From: Bacteroidota bacterium
GTDB taxonomy: Bacteria; Bacteroidota; Bacteroidia; Bacteroidales; FEN-979
Assembly: GCA_026391775.1 (NCBI GenBank)
Contig: JAPLDK010000022.1
Coordinates: 1 to 38,829, forward strand
Reading direction: 5' to 3'
DNA: 38,829 nt
The position numbers and the translations under genes are program-made. The notes under the pieces were generated by a model. It was not told the origin of the DNA and made no database searches. It saw only the letters and a list, made by a program, of their open reading frames with translations. This document shows positions 13,885 to 22,177 of this stretch, piece after piece; positions within the stretch are counted from its first letter, which is position 1, and each line of letters begins with the position of its first letter.

Positions 13885-16596
13885 TTGTTAACCAAATTAT
13901 TAACAAGGACTACCTTCTTACTCCTTTTCATATTTACGGGGTTTAACCTGTATGCTTTTCATACTGACCTCCAGGATACTCTGAGAAAAAAAGCTGCAGA
14001 TAACATTCATTCCCAGGATTCTCTGAAAAAAGCAGTGATTACTGAAGTGGACTCGGTAATGGTCAAACAGGATTCTCTCAAATCAGACAGCCTGCCTAAG
14101 AAAAAGAAGTCCACTGTGGCATTGAAATCAAAAGTCGAATTCAAAGCAACTGATTCCCTGAGATTTGAGATAGACAAACAAAAAGTATACATGTTCAAGG
14201 ATGCTGATGTCAAGTATGAAGACATCACAATGAAAGCGGCCTATCTTGAAATCGATTTTCCCAATAATGAGGTCTATGCGAAGGGGGTTCCTGATTCTAC
14301 CGGGAAAGACCAGGGCATACCTGACTTTGCTCAGGGAGCTTTATCCTTTAAGTCGAAAGAGATGCGGTATAACTATAATTCGAAACGGGGTTTTATTAAA
14401 ACTGTATTTACAAAACAGGACGAGGGGTACTTGCACGGGACCGTGGTAAAGAAAATGGAAAATGATGTGACCTATGTTAAGAACGGTGCATACACTACCT
14501 GCGACCGGCCCGAGGATCCGCATTATGCTTTCCGGTTCGGAAAAGCCAAAGTAATTCCAGGTAAAAGGGTTATCACCGGTCCGGCCTTTATGGAAATAGC
14601 AGGGGTCTCTACCCCTATTCTTGTTCCTTTCGGTTATTTTCCAAGCCGTTCAGGAAGACATTCGGGTATACTACTGCCTACTTACGGAGAAACAGACAAC
14701 CGGGGATTCTATTTTCAGAATCTTGGTTATTATTTTGCAATCAGCCAGTATTTAGACCTGACGCTCCAGGGAGACATCTATACCCATGGCAGTTGGGCAA
14801 TCAGGCCATCATTGCGCTATACCAAAAGGTACAAATACACGGGGAATGTCAGATTTGGCTATGCCTTAAACAGGATGGGCTCTGAGGATGCAGCGGATTT
14901 CCAGATAAAAAAAGATTTTGAGTTTCATTGGAACCATGCCCAGGACCAAAAAGCCAGGCCAAAATCTACTTTTACAGCTAATGTGAATATCGTCAGTAAT
15001 ACGTATAACAAATACAATCTTAGTTCCAGTACACAGAATTACCTTTCCAATACATTCACTTCCAGTGTAAACTATTCGACCAACTTCGGAGGCAAGGTCT
15101 TTCTGAACCTGAACTTCAACCATAACCAGAATACGCTATCAAAAACAATCAACCTTACGCTTCCACAAGTTGCATTGTCGGTAAATCAGTTTTATCCGCT
15201 TCGCAGAAAAAATCCGGTTGGGAACATCAAGTGGTATGAAAACATCAGTATGAAATACAATCTGGATCTCGAAAACAGGTATTATACAAAAGATTCCTTG
15301 TTGTTCAGAGGGAACTGGATCGACAGCCTCCAAAATGGAATAAGGCACAGTATACCCATAAGCGCCTCCATTCGTGTTTTGAAGTTTTTTACCTGGACCA
15401 ACTCAATTAGCATGGTCGACAGGATGTATTTCAAGACTATCAGGAAATATTACCAGCGCGACACAATTATTGTCGCGCCAGGTGATACAATAAAGCCTGG
15501 TTATAAGACGGAGCAGATAAGCGGTTTTGCAAATGCATTTGATGCTAACTTCTCATCGTCGATCAATACAAGAATCTACGGCATGTACCAGTTTAAGAAG
15601 GGTTCGCTGATTGCCATAAGGCATATGGTAACACCAACGCTTGGATTTTCCTTTAACCCTGATTTCGGAGGAGCCAAACTGGGCTATTACAGATATATCA
15701 CCAATGACACGAATACAAAGAATCCTCAAAAGTATTCCATTTTCGAACAGGGAATTTATGGTTCTCCCAACCAGTACAAAGCAGGTGTTGTTAGTTTTGC
15801 ATTAAGCAACAACCTTGAGATGAAAGTACGTAATAAAAAAGACACGGTCACAGGAACAAAAAAGATCGCTCTAATCGATGACCTTACATTACGTATTTCC
15901 TATGACCTTGCAAGGGATTCATTGAACTGGTCCCCATTGCAGCTGTCGGCAAGAAGTACCATTGCCAAAGGGCTCAGTGTTCAATACGGAGCGCAATGGG
16001 ATATGTATGCACACGATTCACTTAACAGGCGAATTAATGAAACAACACTTAAAGCCTATAACAAATTGTTAAAGTTTGATAACTCAAGCGTGGATATAGG
16101 GTTTAATTACAGCCTTTCTTCTGATAAGGTCAAAAAGAAAAAACCGGCTGCCACAGGGGCCTCAAACACAGGATCACCTGCAACAATAGAGAGCACTCAG
16201 GAAAAAATGGAGACTGTGCCTGACTACGATTACTATATCGATTTCGACATCCCCTGGGCCTTTAATATTTCTTACAACTTCCATTATACCAATCAATTTA
16301 ACACTTCAGCCATGCATAACACCGACCAGATTACCCAAACTCTGGGTTTAAGTGGTCAGGTAAATATCACTCCAAAGTGGAAAATCACTTTGACTACAGG
16401 ATGGGACTTCACACACGGCCAGTTATCATACACCTCAATTCAGGTATACCGTGATCTTCATTGCTGGGAGATGAGTTTCGGATGGATCCCTAAAGGCGGC
16501 CAGCAGAGCTGGAATTTTTCCATCAATATAAAAGCTGCAATGTTTCAGGACCTCAAGTTGAATAAAAAGAAAGATTTCAGGGACTATACTAATTAA
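13885..16596 (+). CDS. lptD: LPS-assembly outer-membrane protein LptD
   Basis: About 903 residues from a TTG at 13885; there is no in-frame ATG before the conserved region, and an upstream TTG at 13783 would prepend 34 residues with no signal-peptide sense. From 13885 the N-terminus has Lys/Arg, a hydrophobic TFLLLFIFTGF core and LYA as cleavage site. A Ser/Lys/Asp-rich stretch precedes an OstA domain (SLRFEIDKQKVYMFKDADV, MRYNYNSKRGFI), then the LptD barrel with its signature VPFGYFPSRSGRHSGILLP and GFYFQNLGYYFAIS. The rest alternates aromatic and polar residues to the end. LptD inserts lipopolysaccharide into the outer leaflet. No lptE is recognisable nearby. It is followed after 26 bases by ridA on the same strand. 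Start codon choice is the main uncertainty. Confidence 0.88.
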   Translation: MLTKLLTRTTFLLLFIFTGFNLYAFHTDLQDTLRKKAADNIHSQDSLKKAVITEVDSVMVKQDSLKSDSLPKKKKSTVALKSKVEFKATDSLRFEIDKQKVYMFKDADVKYEDITMKAAYLEIDFPNNEVYAKGVPDSTGKDQGIPDFAQGALSFKSKEMRYNYNSKRGFIKTVFTKQDEGYLHGTVVKKMENDVTYVKNGAYTTCDRPEDPHYAFRFGKAKVIPGKRVITGPAFMEIAGVSTPILVPFGYFPSRSGRHSGILLPTYGETDNRGFYFQNLGYYFAISQYLDLTLQGDIYTHGSWAIRPSLRYTKRYKYTGNVRFGYALNRMGSEDAADFQIKKDFEFHWNHAQDQKARPKSTFTANVNIVSNTYNKYNLSSSTQNYLSNTFTSSVNYSTNFGGKVFLNLNFNHNQNTLSKTINLTLPQVALSVNQFYPLRRKNPVGNIKWYENISMKYNLDLENRYYTKDSLLFRGNWIDSLQNGIRHSIPISASIRVLKFFTWTNSISMVDRMYFKTIRKYYQRDTIIVAPGDTIKPGYKTEQISGFANAFDANFSSSINTRIYGMYQFKKGSLIAIRHMVTPTLGFSFNPDFGGAKLGYYRYITNDTNTKNPQKYSIFEQGIYGSPNQYKAGVVSFALSNNLEMKVRNKKDTVTGTKKIALIDDLTLRISYDLARDSLNWSPLQLSARSTIAKGLSVQYGAQWDMYAHDSLNRRINETTLKAYNKLLKFDNSSVDIGFNYSLSSDKVKKKKPAATGASNTGSPATIESTQEKMETVPDYDYYIDFDIPWAFNISYNFHYTNQFNTSAMHNTDQITQTLGLSGQVNITPKWKITLTTGWDFTHGQLSYTSIQVYRDLHCWEMSFGWIPKGGQQSWNFSINIKAAMFQDLKLNKKKDFRDYTN

Positions 16597-16622
16597 ATAG
16601 CCAAAATTCACAATTAACAAAC

Positions 16623-17000
16623 ATGAAAAGAATTATTTCCACACCCGATGCACCTAAGGCCATTGCGACATACAGCCAGGCTGTTGAAGCAAATGGCATA
16701 TTATATATTTCAGGACAGATTGCCATTGACCCGGCAACCGGCAAACTGGTCGAAGGAGGAATAGAAGAACAGACAAGGCAGGTCATGAAAAATATCGGAG
16801 CAATTCTCAATGCAGCTGGATATACTTATAAAGATGTGGTTAAAACAAGCTGTTTAATAAGTGATATGGCCAGCTACCAAAAAGTAAATTCGATATATGG
16901 AACATTTTTTCCGGAAAATCCTCCATCACGTGCGGCATATGCCGTTGCAGGTTTGCCATTGGGCTCACTCATTGAAATAGAAACTATTGCCTGCCATTAA
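16623..17000 (+). CDS. ridA: RidA-family 2-iminobutanoate/2-iminopropanoate deaminase
   Basis: The 125-residue protein matches the YjgF/YER057c/RidA family in length and motifs: the N-terminal APKAIATYSQAV, ILYISGQIAIDPATG, and the signature PSRAAYAVAGLPLGSLIEIE with Arg103 and Glu118, which hold and hydrolyse the imine substrate. It removes reactive enamines and imines made by PLP enzymes such as threonine dehydratase, protecting other PLP enzymes, in the cytoplasm. The catalytic arginine is present, so a true RidA rather than a Rid1-7 paralogue without activity is likely. It is probably co-transcribed with lptD and converges on the CHAT operon with a 7-base gap. Confidence 0.94.
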   Translation: MKRIISTPDAPKAIATYSQAVEANGILYISGQIAIDPATGKLVEGGIEEQTRQVMKNIGAILNAAGYTYKDVVKTSCLISDMASYQKVNSIYGTFFPENPPSRAAYAVAGLPLGSLIEIETIACH

Positions 17001-17007
17001 ATCCTGT

Positions 17008-18381
17008 TCACTCCCCTATTAAAACATAAGCGGCCCAGTTCACAGGCAAAGATGTGGACGGCGCATTTATCATCCCGACCTTGACTTGCTGAAGCGCCTT
17101 GCTGAATGTCATGCCGGCGAGGTAGTACCGGTAGAATTCAACCATGAATCTCTCAGCCAGGCGATCGGTTACATTCCACAGGGTGCATAGAACGTTTCTT
17201 GCCCCTGCTTTCATGAAACAATCGGCGCAGGAAACCCAGTTAATGCCTATCCGGCCCCTGATATTTGCCGATGCACAGGCATTAAGTACGATAAGGTCTG
17301 CTGAAATCTGTAGTTCGCAGATTTCACTGACAGCCAGTAATCCATCGTCTTTATCAGTATTATGATCAGATCCGAATTCATGGAAAAGCAGACCATTTAA
17401 TTCAGGAAATTCTTCACTGCTGATGGTATGCGTTGCGATATGCAGAATATGGCTGAAACGGGCAATGGATTTGAAATTGTTTTCATTGGAATTCTCATTA
17501 AGCAAAACAACGGGGGCTTTACCCCTTTCCCTGAACATTCTTCCTATTGTGCTGATCTCGCGATCTGCATCATGAAGTTCCTGAATACATTCATGAAATT
17601 CAAACCCAGGAGAAAAACCTACAAATGCCAGACTGTTGTCAACAGAGGTTCTCAATTTGCAGATTTTACCCCGAATCCTGGAGCTCAGCCATTGTGTAAC
17701 CGAATTATTATATACTATTTCCCTTCCTTCAATGAGATATTTTGTTTTAGTTACAATTGATCCAGATGGGAATACGGGGTAAACAAGTGCCTCAAAAGGG
17801 AACCCGTACAGGGCATCATGAGCAATAATGATTGCCTTTGACTTTCCTTTCAGCGATATTGAAACCGTACCCAATAAAAACTCACTTAGAGCCTCTGATT
17901 GACTCCTGCAGTTTTCGAAATCGGCAATCCTGATATTTCGTTTAAATACTTTTAATTCCTGCCAGAATCCTTGTTTTGTTCTTAATGCATTTACCACAAC
18001 GGATTCTTTTGTTACAGCAATGGTAATGATCATTGTATCGGAGGGAAAATATTCAAGAAGAACTTCATGCCTGGAAAGCAGGCCCTGGATCATTATCAGG
18101 ATTGAAGGGTTGTAACCCTGTTCTCCATTTGTTGTGAACACCGGGACCTTCAGTGATGAGTCGGGGATATCAGGCTCCCGGTATATTTCACCGAATGCCT
18201 TATCATGGCCCGGAATATTAAGCGGCGCTAAACCCAGATCCAAATTTCTATGGGGAGATGCAATTTCGGATATTGATGCCTCAATATCCTGAACCTGAGC
18301 CCGGGCAAATGTTAAAAAGCGGGGGATCACAAACAGAAAACACACCATATAAAACACGATCTTTGGATCCATATGATTCAA
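17008..18381 (-). CDS. Exported CHAT-domain caspase-like protease, no TPRs
   Basis: The 457-residue product has a hydrophobic N-terminus (residues 8-28, ending FARAQ) that reads as a signal peptide. About 65 residues without recognisable motif follow, then the CHAT module from about residue 95 to the end: the pre-domain strands (EVLLEYFPSDTMIITIAVTK), AIIIAHDALYGFPFEALV, the catalytic His318 in LHIATHT, Cys369 in VLNACAS, and the terminal ALQQVKVG and WAAYVLIGE. CHAT domains are clan CD cysteine proteases related to caspases and separase. Most Bacteroidota members have long TPR arrays ahead of the domain; here they are absent. The start codon overlaps the stop of the membrane protein gene by four bases. 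Inferred: a periplasmic protease acting together with the sigma/anti-sigma pair; substrate unknown. Confidence 0.88.
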   Translation of the reverse strand: MNHMDPKIVFYMVCFLFVIPRFLTFARAQVQDIEASISEIASPHRNLDLGLAPLNIPGHDKAFGEIYREPDIPDSSLKVPVFTTNGEQGYNPSILIMIQGLLSRHEVLLEYFPSDTMIITIAVTKESVVVNALRTKQGFWQELKVFKRNIRIADFENCRSQSEALSEFLLGTVSISLKGKSKAIIIAHDALYGFPFEALVYPVFPSGSIVTKTKYLIEGREIVYNNSVTQWLSSRIRGKICKLRTSVDNSLAFVGFSPGFEFHECIQELHDADREISTIGRMFRERGKAPVVLLNENSNENNFKSIARFSHILHIATHTISSEEFPELNGLLFHEFGSDHNTDKDDGLLAVSEICELQISADLIVLNACASANIRGRIGINWVSCADCFMKAGARNVLCTLWNVTDRLAERFMVEFYRYYLAGMTFSKALQQVKVGMINAPSTSLPVNWAAYVLIGE

Positions 18382-19160
18382 TAAATTGAAATACTTCCCA
18401 TAGTTACAAGTTCATCACCTGAAGTAATTTTATAATAGTATAATCCCCTGGCCCATTGTTTCGTATTCAGGATATAGCTTACATCTGTCATTTGCAGGTA
18501 GTTCAATACAATACGACCATGGTTATCGGTGATCTCAAGGCATAAGGGTACCGGGCCGGTCAGCCATCTCCAGCTGAACTGAAGCAGGCTGTCGGACCTG
18601 CATTTAACCCTGGGCATGGGTGAAATCACCATTACCGAGATATCCCGTGTGACGGTTCCCACAAGAAATTCATATTCGGGCCTCGGAGTATATGGGTTAT
18701 CGGTTATACTGTTTTGAACAATTGCCCTTCTTTTTACTGGAGTGGAAGACATGTTAGGGTTCATGTTACCCGGTAATAAACCCCACAAGCCTTTAAGCTG
18801 GGGTTTCAGAAATCTTTGATGCGAAAGCAAATCATTGCCATACCTTTGATTGGTATAATTAATAATAAAGCCTGTAAAACCGGCCAGGCTTATCAGAATG
18901 ATCACTGAAGCAGCAATCTTCAGGTAGAAAGGCATATGCACTTTGCTTTTTTCATCTTTTATAGTCTTTCTGATCGTTTCCGACAGTTCTATCAACTCAG
19001 GGTCGGCAAACATCTCAGTTAAATCCTTGTCAAGCCTGAGTTCATTTCTAAGTAATGGATTTTGTGAAGCTTGGTATAAGAGCTGGGTTTCCTGTTCAGA
19101 ACTCAATTCATTATCTGTAAATTTTCCAATCCAGTGGCTTTGAGTAAGAAAGTCATTCAT
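18378..19160 (-). CDS. Single-pass membrane protein, probable anti-sigma factor
   Basis: The 260-residue protein has a cytoplasmic N-terminal region of about 76 residues with an anti-sigma-like helix (WIGKFTDNELSSEQETQLL, then NPLLRNELRLDKDL), one membrane helix at about 78-101 (KIAASVIILISLAGFTGFII), and an exported C-terminal part. The last 75 residues (PRVKCRSDSLLQFSWRWL ... GLYYYKITSGDELVTMGSIS) look like an Ig-type beta-sandwich, as in Bacteroidota cell-surface sorting or sensor domains. No zinc-binding HxxxCxxC motif is present. Its ATG overlaps the sigma gene by eight bases and its stop overlaps the CHAT start by four, so all three are translated together. The role as anti-sigma is inferred from position and topology, not from a recognised family. 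Confidence 0.72.
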   Translation of the reverse strand: MNDFLTQSHWIGKFTDNELSSEQETQLLYQASQNPLLRNELRLDKDLTEMFADPELIELSETIRKTIKDEKSKVHMPFYLKIAASVIILISLAGFTGFIINYTNQRYGNDLLSHQRFLKPQLKGLWGLLPGNMNPNMSSTPVKRRAIVQNSITDNPYTPRPEYEFLVGTVTRDISVMVISPMPRVKCRSDSLLQFSWRWLTGPVPLCLEITDNHGRIVLNYLQMTDVSYILNTKQWARGLYYYKITSGDELVTMGSISIY

Positions 19161-19734
19161 AATTCATAAATTGTTTACATTCCGGGTCGTTAAGTATTTT
19201 TTTACGGAGCAGGTTCTTACAGTAATATTTTCTTGCCTTGACATATTCCGCATCCTTATAATTCATGATCCGCGCAATATCCTCCAATGGTGTTCTCCTG
19301 ATATAATGGGTCAGCAGTTCTCTGCAGAATTCCGGCAGTTCTGCAAAGTGCTTTTTGTACAGCCTGAATTTTTCTGCATTCTCCTCTTCCAGGTCCTCCG
19401 GGGTATCACAGCTGTCTGCGTCACCAAGATAGGTATCTGCGGCATACAATAACCTGAACTTCCTCTCCAGTCTTCTTCTCCAAAGATTTTTGCAGACTGA
19501 GAAAAGATATGTTTTCAAACTGCTATTCAGAATAAAACCTTTGTTCTTAAGGCGTTTATGTATGATCATCAACCCGTCATGGAAAATATCCTCTGCATCT
19601 TCGAGGTTCCCCTTCCTGGTACTTACAATTGATCTTACCATCGGGAAATACTCCCTGTACATATACTTAATGCAGGATTCCCTGCCTTCTATAAAGCCTT
19701 TTACAAGCCATTCATTTGTATAAAGTAGAATCAT
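19153..19734 (-). CDS. ECF-type RNA polymerase sigma factor
   Basis: A 193-residue sigma-70 family protein with region 2 (residues about 20-90: MYREYFPMVRSIVS, NLEDAEDIFHDGLMII, SLKTYLFSVCKNLWRRRLER) and region 4 (about 130-180: FCRELLTHYIRRTPLEDIAR and VKARKYYCKNLLRK, the helix-turn-helix for the -35 element). The linker is acidic (TPEDLEEENAEK). It leads a three-gene operon with the membrane protein and CHAT protease. No TAnnTTTG element is present in the 170 bases upstream, so expression from its own promoter by autoregulation is plausible but not shown. Relative to typical Bacteroidota ECF factors region 4 is divergent (LEDIARIMNYKDAEYVKARK). Confidence 0.88.
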   Translation of the reverse strand: MILLYTNEWLVKGFIEGRESCIKYMYREYFPMVRSIVSTRKGNLEDAEDIFHDGLMIIHKRLKNKGFILNSSLKTYLFSVCKNLWRRRLERKFRLLYAADTYLGDADSCDTPEDLEEENAEKFRLYKKHFAELPEFCRELLTHYIRRTPLEDIARIMNYKDAEYVKARKYYCKNLLRKKILNDPECKQFMNYE

Positions 19735-19791
19735 AAAAGATGTACTACCCCTCTTAATCCGGGTAAAATGAAAAAGTGATACAATTATTGA

Positions 19792-19825
19792 AAAAAATAA
19801 CAGGTGTAGGCCAGGTTACCTGTTC
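19792..19825 (-). terminator. Rho-independent terminator behind prolyl oligopeptidase gene
   Basis: On the minus strand AACAGGT (19824-19818) pairs with ACCTGTT (19805-19799) around a 12-base loop and is followed by ATTTTTTT. It lies 80 bases after the stop of the prolyl oligopeptidase gene and before the sigma gene, so it separates the two transcription units. Confidence 0.65.
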
Positions 19826-19904
19826 TCAAGTTAATGACAGGACCAAATTGCAATCCGTTGCGTGAAAAAAAAAGAAAAAGAAAAAAGTACCTTTTTGAAG
19901 AGGA

Positions 19905-22016
19905 TCAGGGTTTCATTCCCAATTGGTAGAAAATGAAGGACCAAAGGTCGGTTGCTTCATCAATGGACTTAGAGGTCGGTTTACCTCCTCCATGACCGGC
20001 TTTTGTGTCGATGCGCACCAGTACCGGATTCGGCCCTTTATACTTTTCCTGCAGGGTGGCCATGAATTTGAATGTATGGGCCGGAACAACCCGGTCGTCA
20101 TGATCAGCAGTAAATGCAAGAGTTGCAGGATAACTAACATTCTCTCTGATATTATGCAATGGAGAATATTTATAGAGGTATTCAAAACCCTCCTTTTTCT
20201 CACTGGTTCCATAATCACTGGCCCAGGCCCAGCCGATAGTGAACCTGTGGTACCTTAACATGTCCATCACCCCAACCTGCGGTATAGCCACTTTCATAAG
20301 ATCGGGTCTCTGAGTCATTACAGCGCCTATCAATAGTCCTCCGTTTGAGCCGCCCATGACTGCCAGTTTCCTGGGATTCGTATAATTTTCCTTAAAAAGA
20401 TATTCAGCAGCAGCAATAAAATCATCAAACACGTTCTGCTTCTTTTCTTTAATGCCAGCCTTATGCCATTCCTCACCGTATTCTCCGCCCCCGCGGATAT
20501 TAGGGATTGCATACACACCTCCACTTTGAAGGAAGAGAAGCCGGCTGATGCTGAAACCAGGGGTCATACTGACATTAAATCCCCCATATCCATAAAGCAG
20601 TGCCGGGTTCTTCCCGTTTAGAGAGATACCCTTCCTGTGAATGATGAACATCTGTATTGTTGTCTTGTCTTTACTGCAAAATGACACCTGTTTAACTTCA
20701 AAATCATCCGGGTTGATACCTGTTTCAGGACGTGTATAGATTTTAGAAATATTCTTCACTACATCATATTTATAGACGGTTAAGGGGAAAGTAAAAGAGA
20801 CATAACCGAAGAATGCAGTATTGTCGCCTTTTTTGCTGTTAAATCCGGCAAGCGTTCCCAGGCCCGGCAGGTTCATTTCGTGCAGAAATTTACCTTCCAG
20901 GTTATAGATATAAGCTTTGGAAACCGCATTCTGCATGTAAGTCGACAATAACACATTGCCGCAAAGGTCAACTGATTCAAGAACATCCTCCCGTTCCGGT
21001 ATAACTGTTTTCCAGTTTTCAGGGGAAGGCTTTTCCGGGTCCATAAGGATCAGTTTCTTTTTCGGTGATTTATAATTGGTAACAACCAGGAGTTTGTCAC
21101 CAATGTTATCCACCACACCATATTCATAATCAAATCCTTCGGCCAGAAGTTTGAATGGTATTTCATTTTTTATCAGGTCCCGGTAATATATAGCCGTGCC
21201 GCTCGTAGATTCCGATTCATAGAGGATCAGGAATTTCTCATCCTCAGTGGTTGATGCCCCGTAATTTCTCTGTGGATATTTCAGATTCTGGTATACAAGC
21301 CGGTCTTCATTCTGGATAGTCCCCACCTTGTGATAAAATACCTTATGGTTTTCGTTCTTCTTCGATAGCTCGGCTCCCTGTTTTGGTTCAGCATAACGAC
21401 TGTAGTAAAATCCATCACCCTGCCATGACATTCCTGAGAATTTCACCCATTTAAGAGTATCGGGCATCTGCTTTCCGGAAGCAATTTCCATGACATGTAT
21501 CTCATTCCAATCTGATCCGCTGCCTGCAAGGCTGTATGCCAAATATTTTCCGTTATGCGAAACCGAAGTGCCGGCAAGTGCGATTGTGCCGTCAGCTGAA
21601 AGTTTATTGGGATCGAGCAACACAACGGGTTCACCGTCAATGCTGGTTTTATAATACATCACAGACTGATTCTGTAACCCGTCGTTTTTAAAATAGAAAT
21701 AATAAGGGCCTTGCCTGAATGGAACCCCAAACCTGGTATAATTCCACATTTTGGTCAGCTTCTCCCTGATCTGTTCTCTGAACGGAATCTGCGTTAAATA
21801 GCCGGAGGTTACCTTGTTTTCAGCCTTTACCCATTCCGCAGTTTCAGATGAAGTATCGTTCTCAAGCCAGCGGTATGGATCAGGGACTTTCGTTCCAAAA
21901 TAATCATCCACAGTATCAACTTTTTTTGCTAAGGGATAATTTACTTTAATTTCGTGTTTGCAAGAATAACTTAAAATGATTACGCAGGTAACCATTAGGA
22001 GAGAGAAGCGTTGCAT
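19905..22016 (-). CDS. Prolyl oligopeptidase (S9A), lipoprotein
   Basis: The 703-residue product begins with a lipoprotein signal ending SYSC (Cys19), so it is probably anchored in the periplasm. The N-terminus has DPYRWLEND, typical of S9A, then a seven-bladed propeller to about residue 440 and the alpha/beta-hydrolase domain: NIRGGGEYGEEWHKAG, Ser557 in GGSNGG, the Asp in ADHDDRVVPAH, and the His in KAGHGGGKP. It cleaves peptides shorter than about 30 residues after proline. Length and motifs are complete. It is transcribed on its own strand ahead of the sigma operon but separated by a terminator, and is divergent from another peptidase gene. Confidence 0.95.
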   Translation of the reverse strand: MQRFSLLMVTCVIILSYSCKHEIKVNYPLAKKVDTVDDYFGTKVPDPYRWLENDTSSETAEWVKAENKVTSGYLTQIPFREQIREKLTKMWNYTRFGVPFRQGPYYFYFKNDGLQNQSVMYYKTSIDGEPVVLLDPNKLSADGTIALAGTSVSHNGKYLAYSLAGSGSDWNEIHVMEIASGKQMPDTLKWVKFSGMSWQGDGFYYSRYAEPKQGAELSKKNENHKVFYHKVGTIQNEDRLVYQNLKYPQRNYGASTTEDEKFLILYESESTSGTAIYYRDLIKNEIPFKLLAEGFDYEYGVVDNIGDKLLVVTNYKSPKKKLILMDPEKPSPENWKTVIPEREDVLESVDLCGNVLLSTYMQNAVSKAYIYNLEGKFLHEMNLPGLGTLAGFNSKKGDNTAFFGYVSFTFPLTVYKYDVVKNISKIYTRPETGINPDDFEVKQVSFCSKDKTTIQMFIIHRKGISLNGKNPALLYGYGGFNVSMTPGFSISRLLFLQSGGVYAIPNIRGGGEYGEEWHKAGIKEKKQNVFDDFIAAAEYLFKENYTNPRKLAVMGGSNGGLLIGAVMTQRPDLMKVAIPQVGVMDMLRYHRFTIGWAWASDYGTSEKKEGFEYLYKYSPLHNIRENVSYPATLAFTADHDDRVVPAHTFKFMATLQEKYKGPNPVLVRIDTKAGHGGGKPTSKSIDEATDLWSFIFYQLGMKP

Positions 22017-22093
22017 GATAAGTTCTTTTTATGGCAGTAAAGTTAGGATAATTTCAGGGTGAAATCAAATATCCTGTTGATTTTTACAGGAAG

Positions 22094-22125
22094 TTTGCCC
22101 AATTTACTTATTTGCAGTACGTTTG
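22094..22125 (+). promoter_or_regulatory. Good Bacteroidota promoter for the M28 peptidase unit
   Basis: TTTG at 22094-22097 and TACGTTTG at 22118-22125 are separated by 20 bases, matching the TTTG-N19-21-TAnnTTTG pattern. Transcription would start near 22131, about 47 bases before the ATG at 22178. This is the best promoter match in the window. Confidence 0.65.
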
Positions 22126-22177
22126 TATTTTATACTTATCATTTTTCCCGAATTATTATCTCAAAAACAATTAGGTG

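Noticed and set aside
17008-19734. CHAT protein as part of a CRISPR type III or gasdermin defence system
   Set aside because: No Cas7-11/gRAMP, repeat array or gasdermin-like gene is seen within the window; the sigma/anti-sigma partners explain the context better.
22017-22093. Promoter for prolyl oligopeptidase on the minus strand
   Set aside because: Closest match ends in A rather than G and has no partner element; left unannotated.
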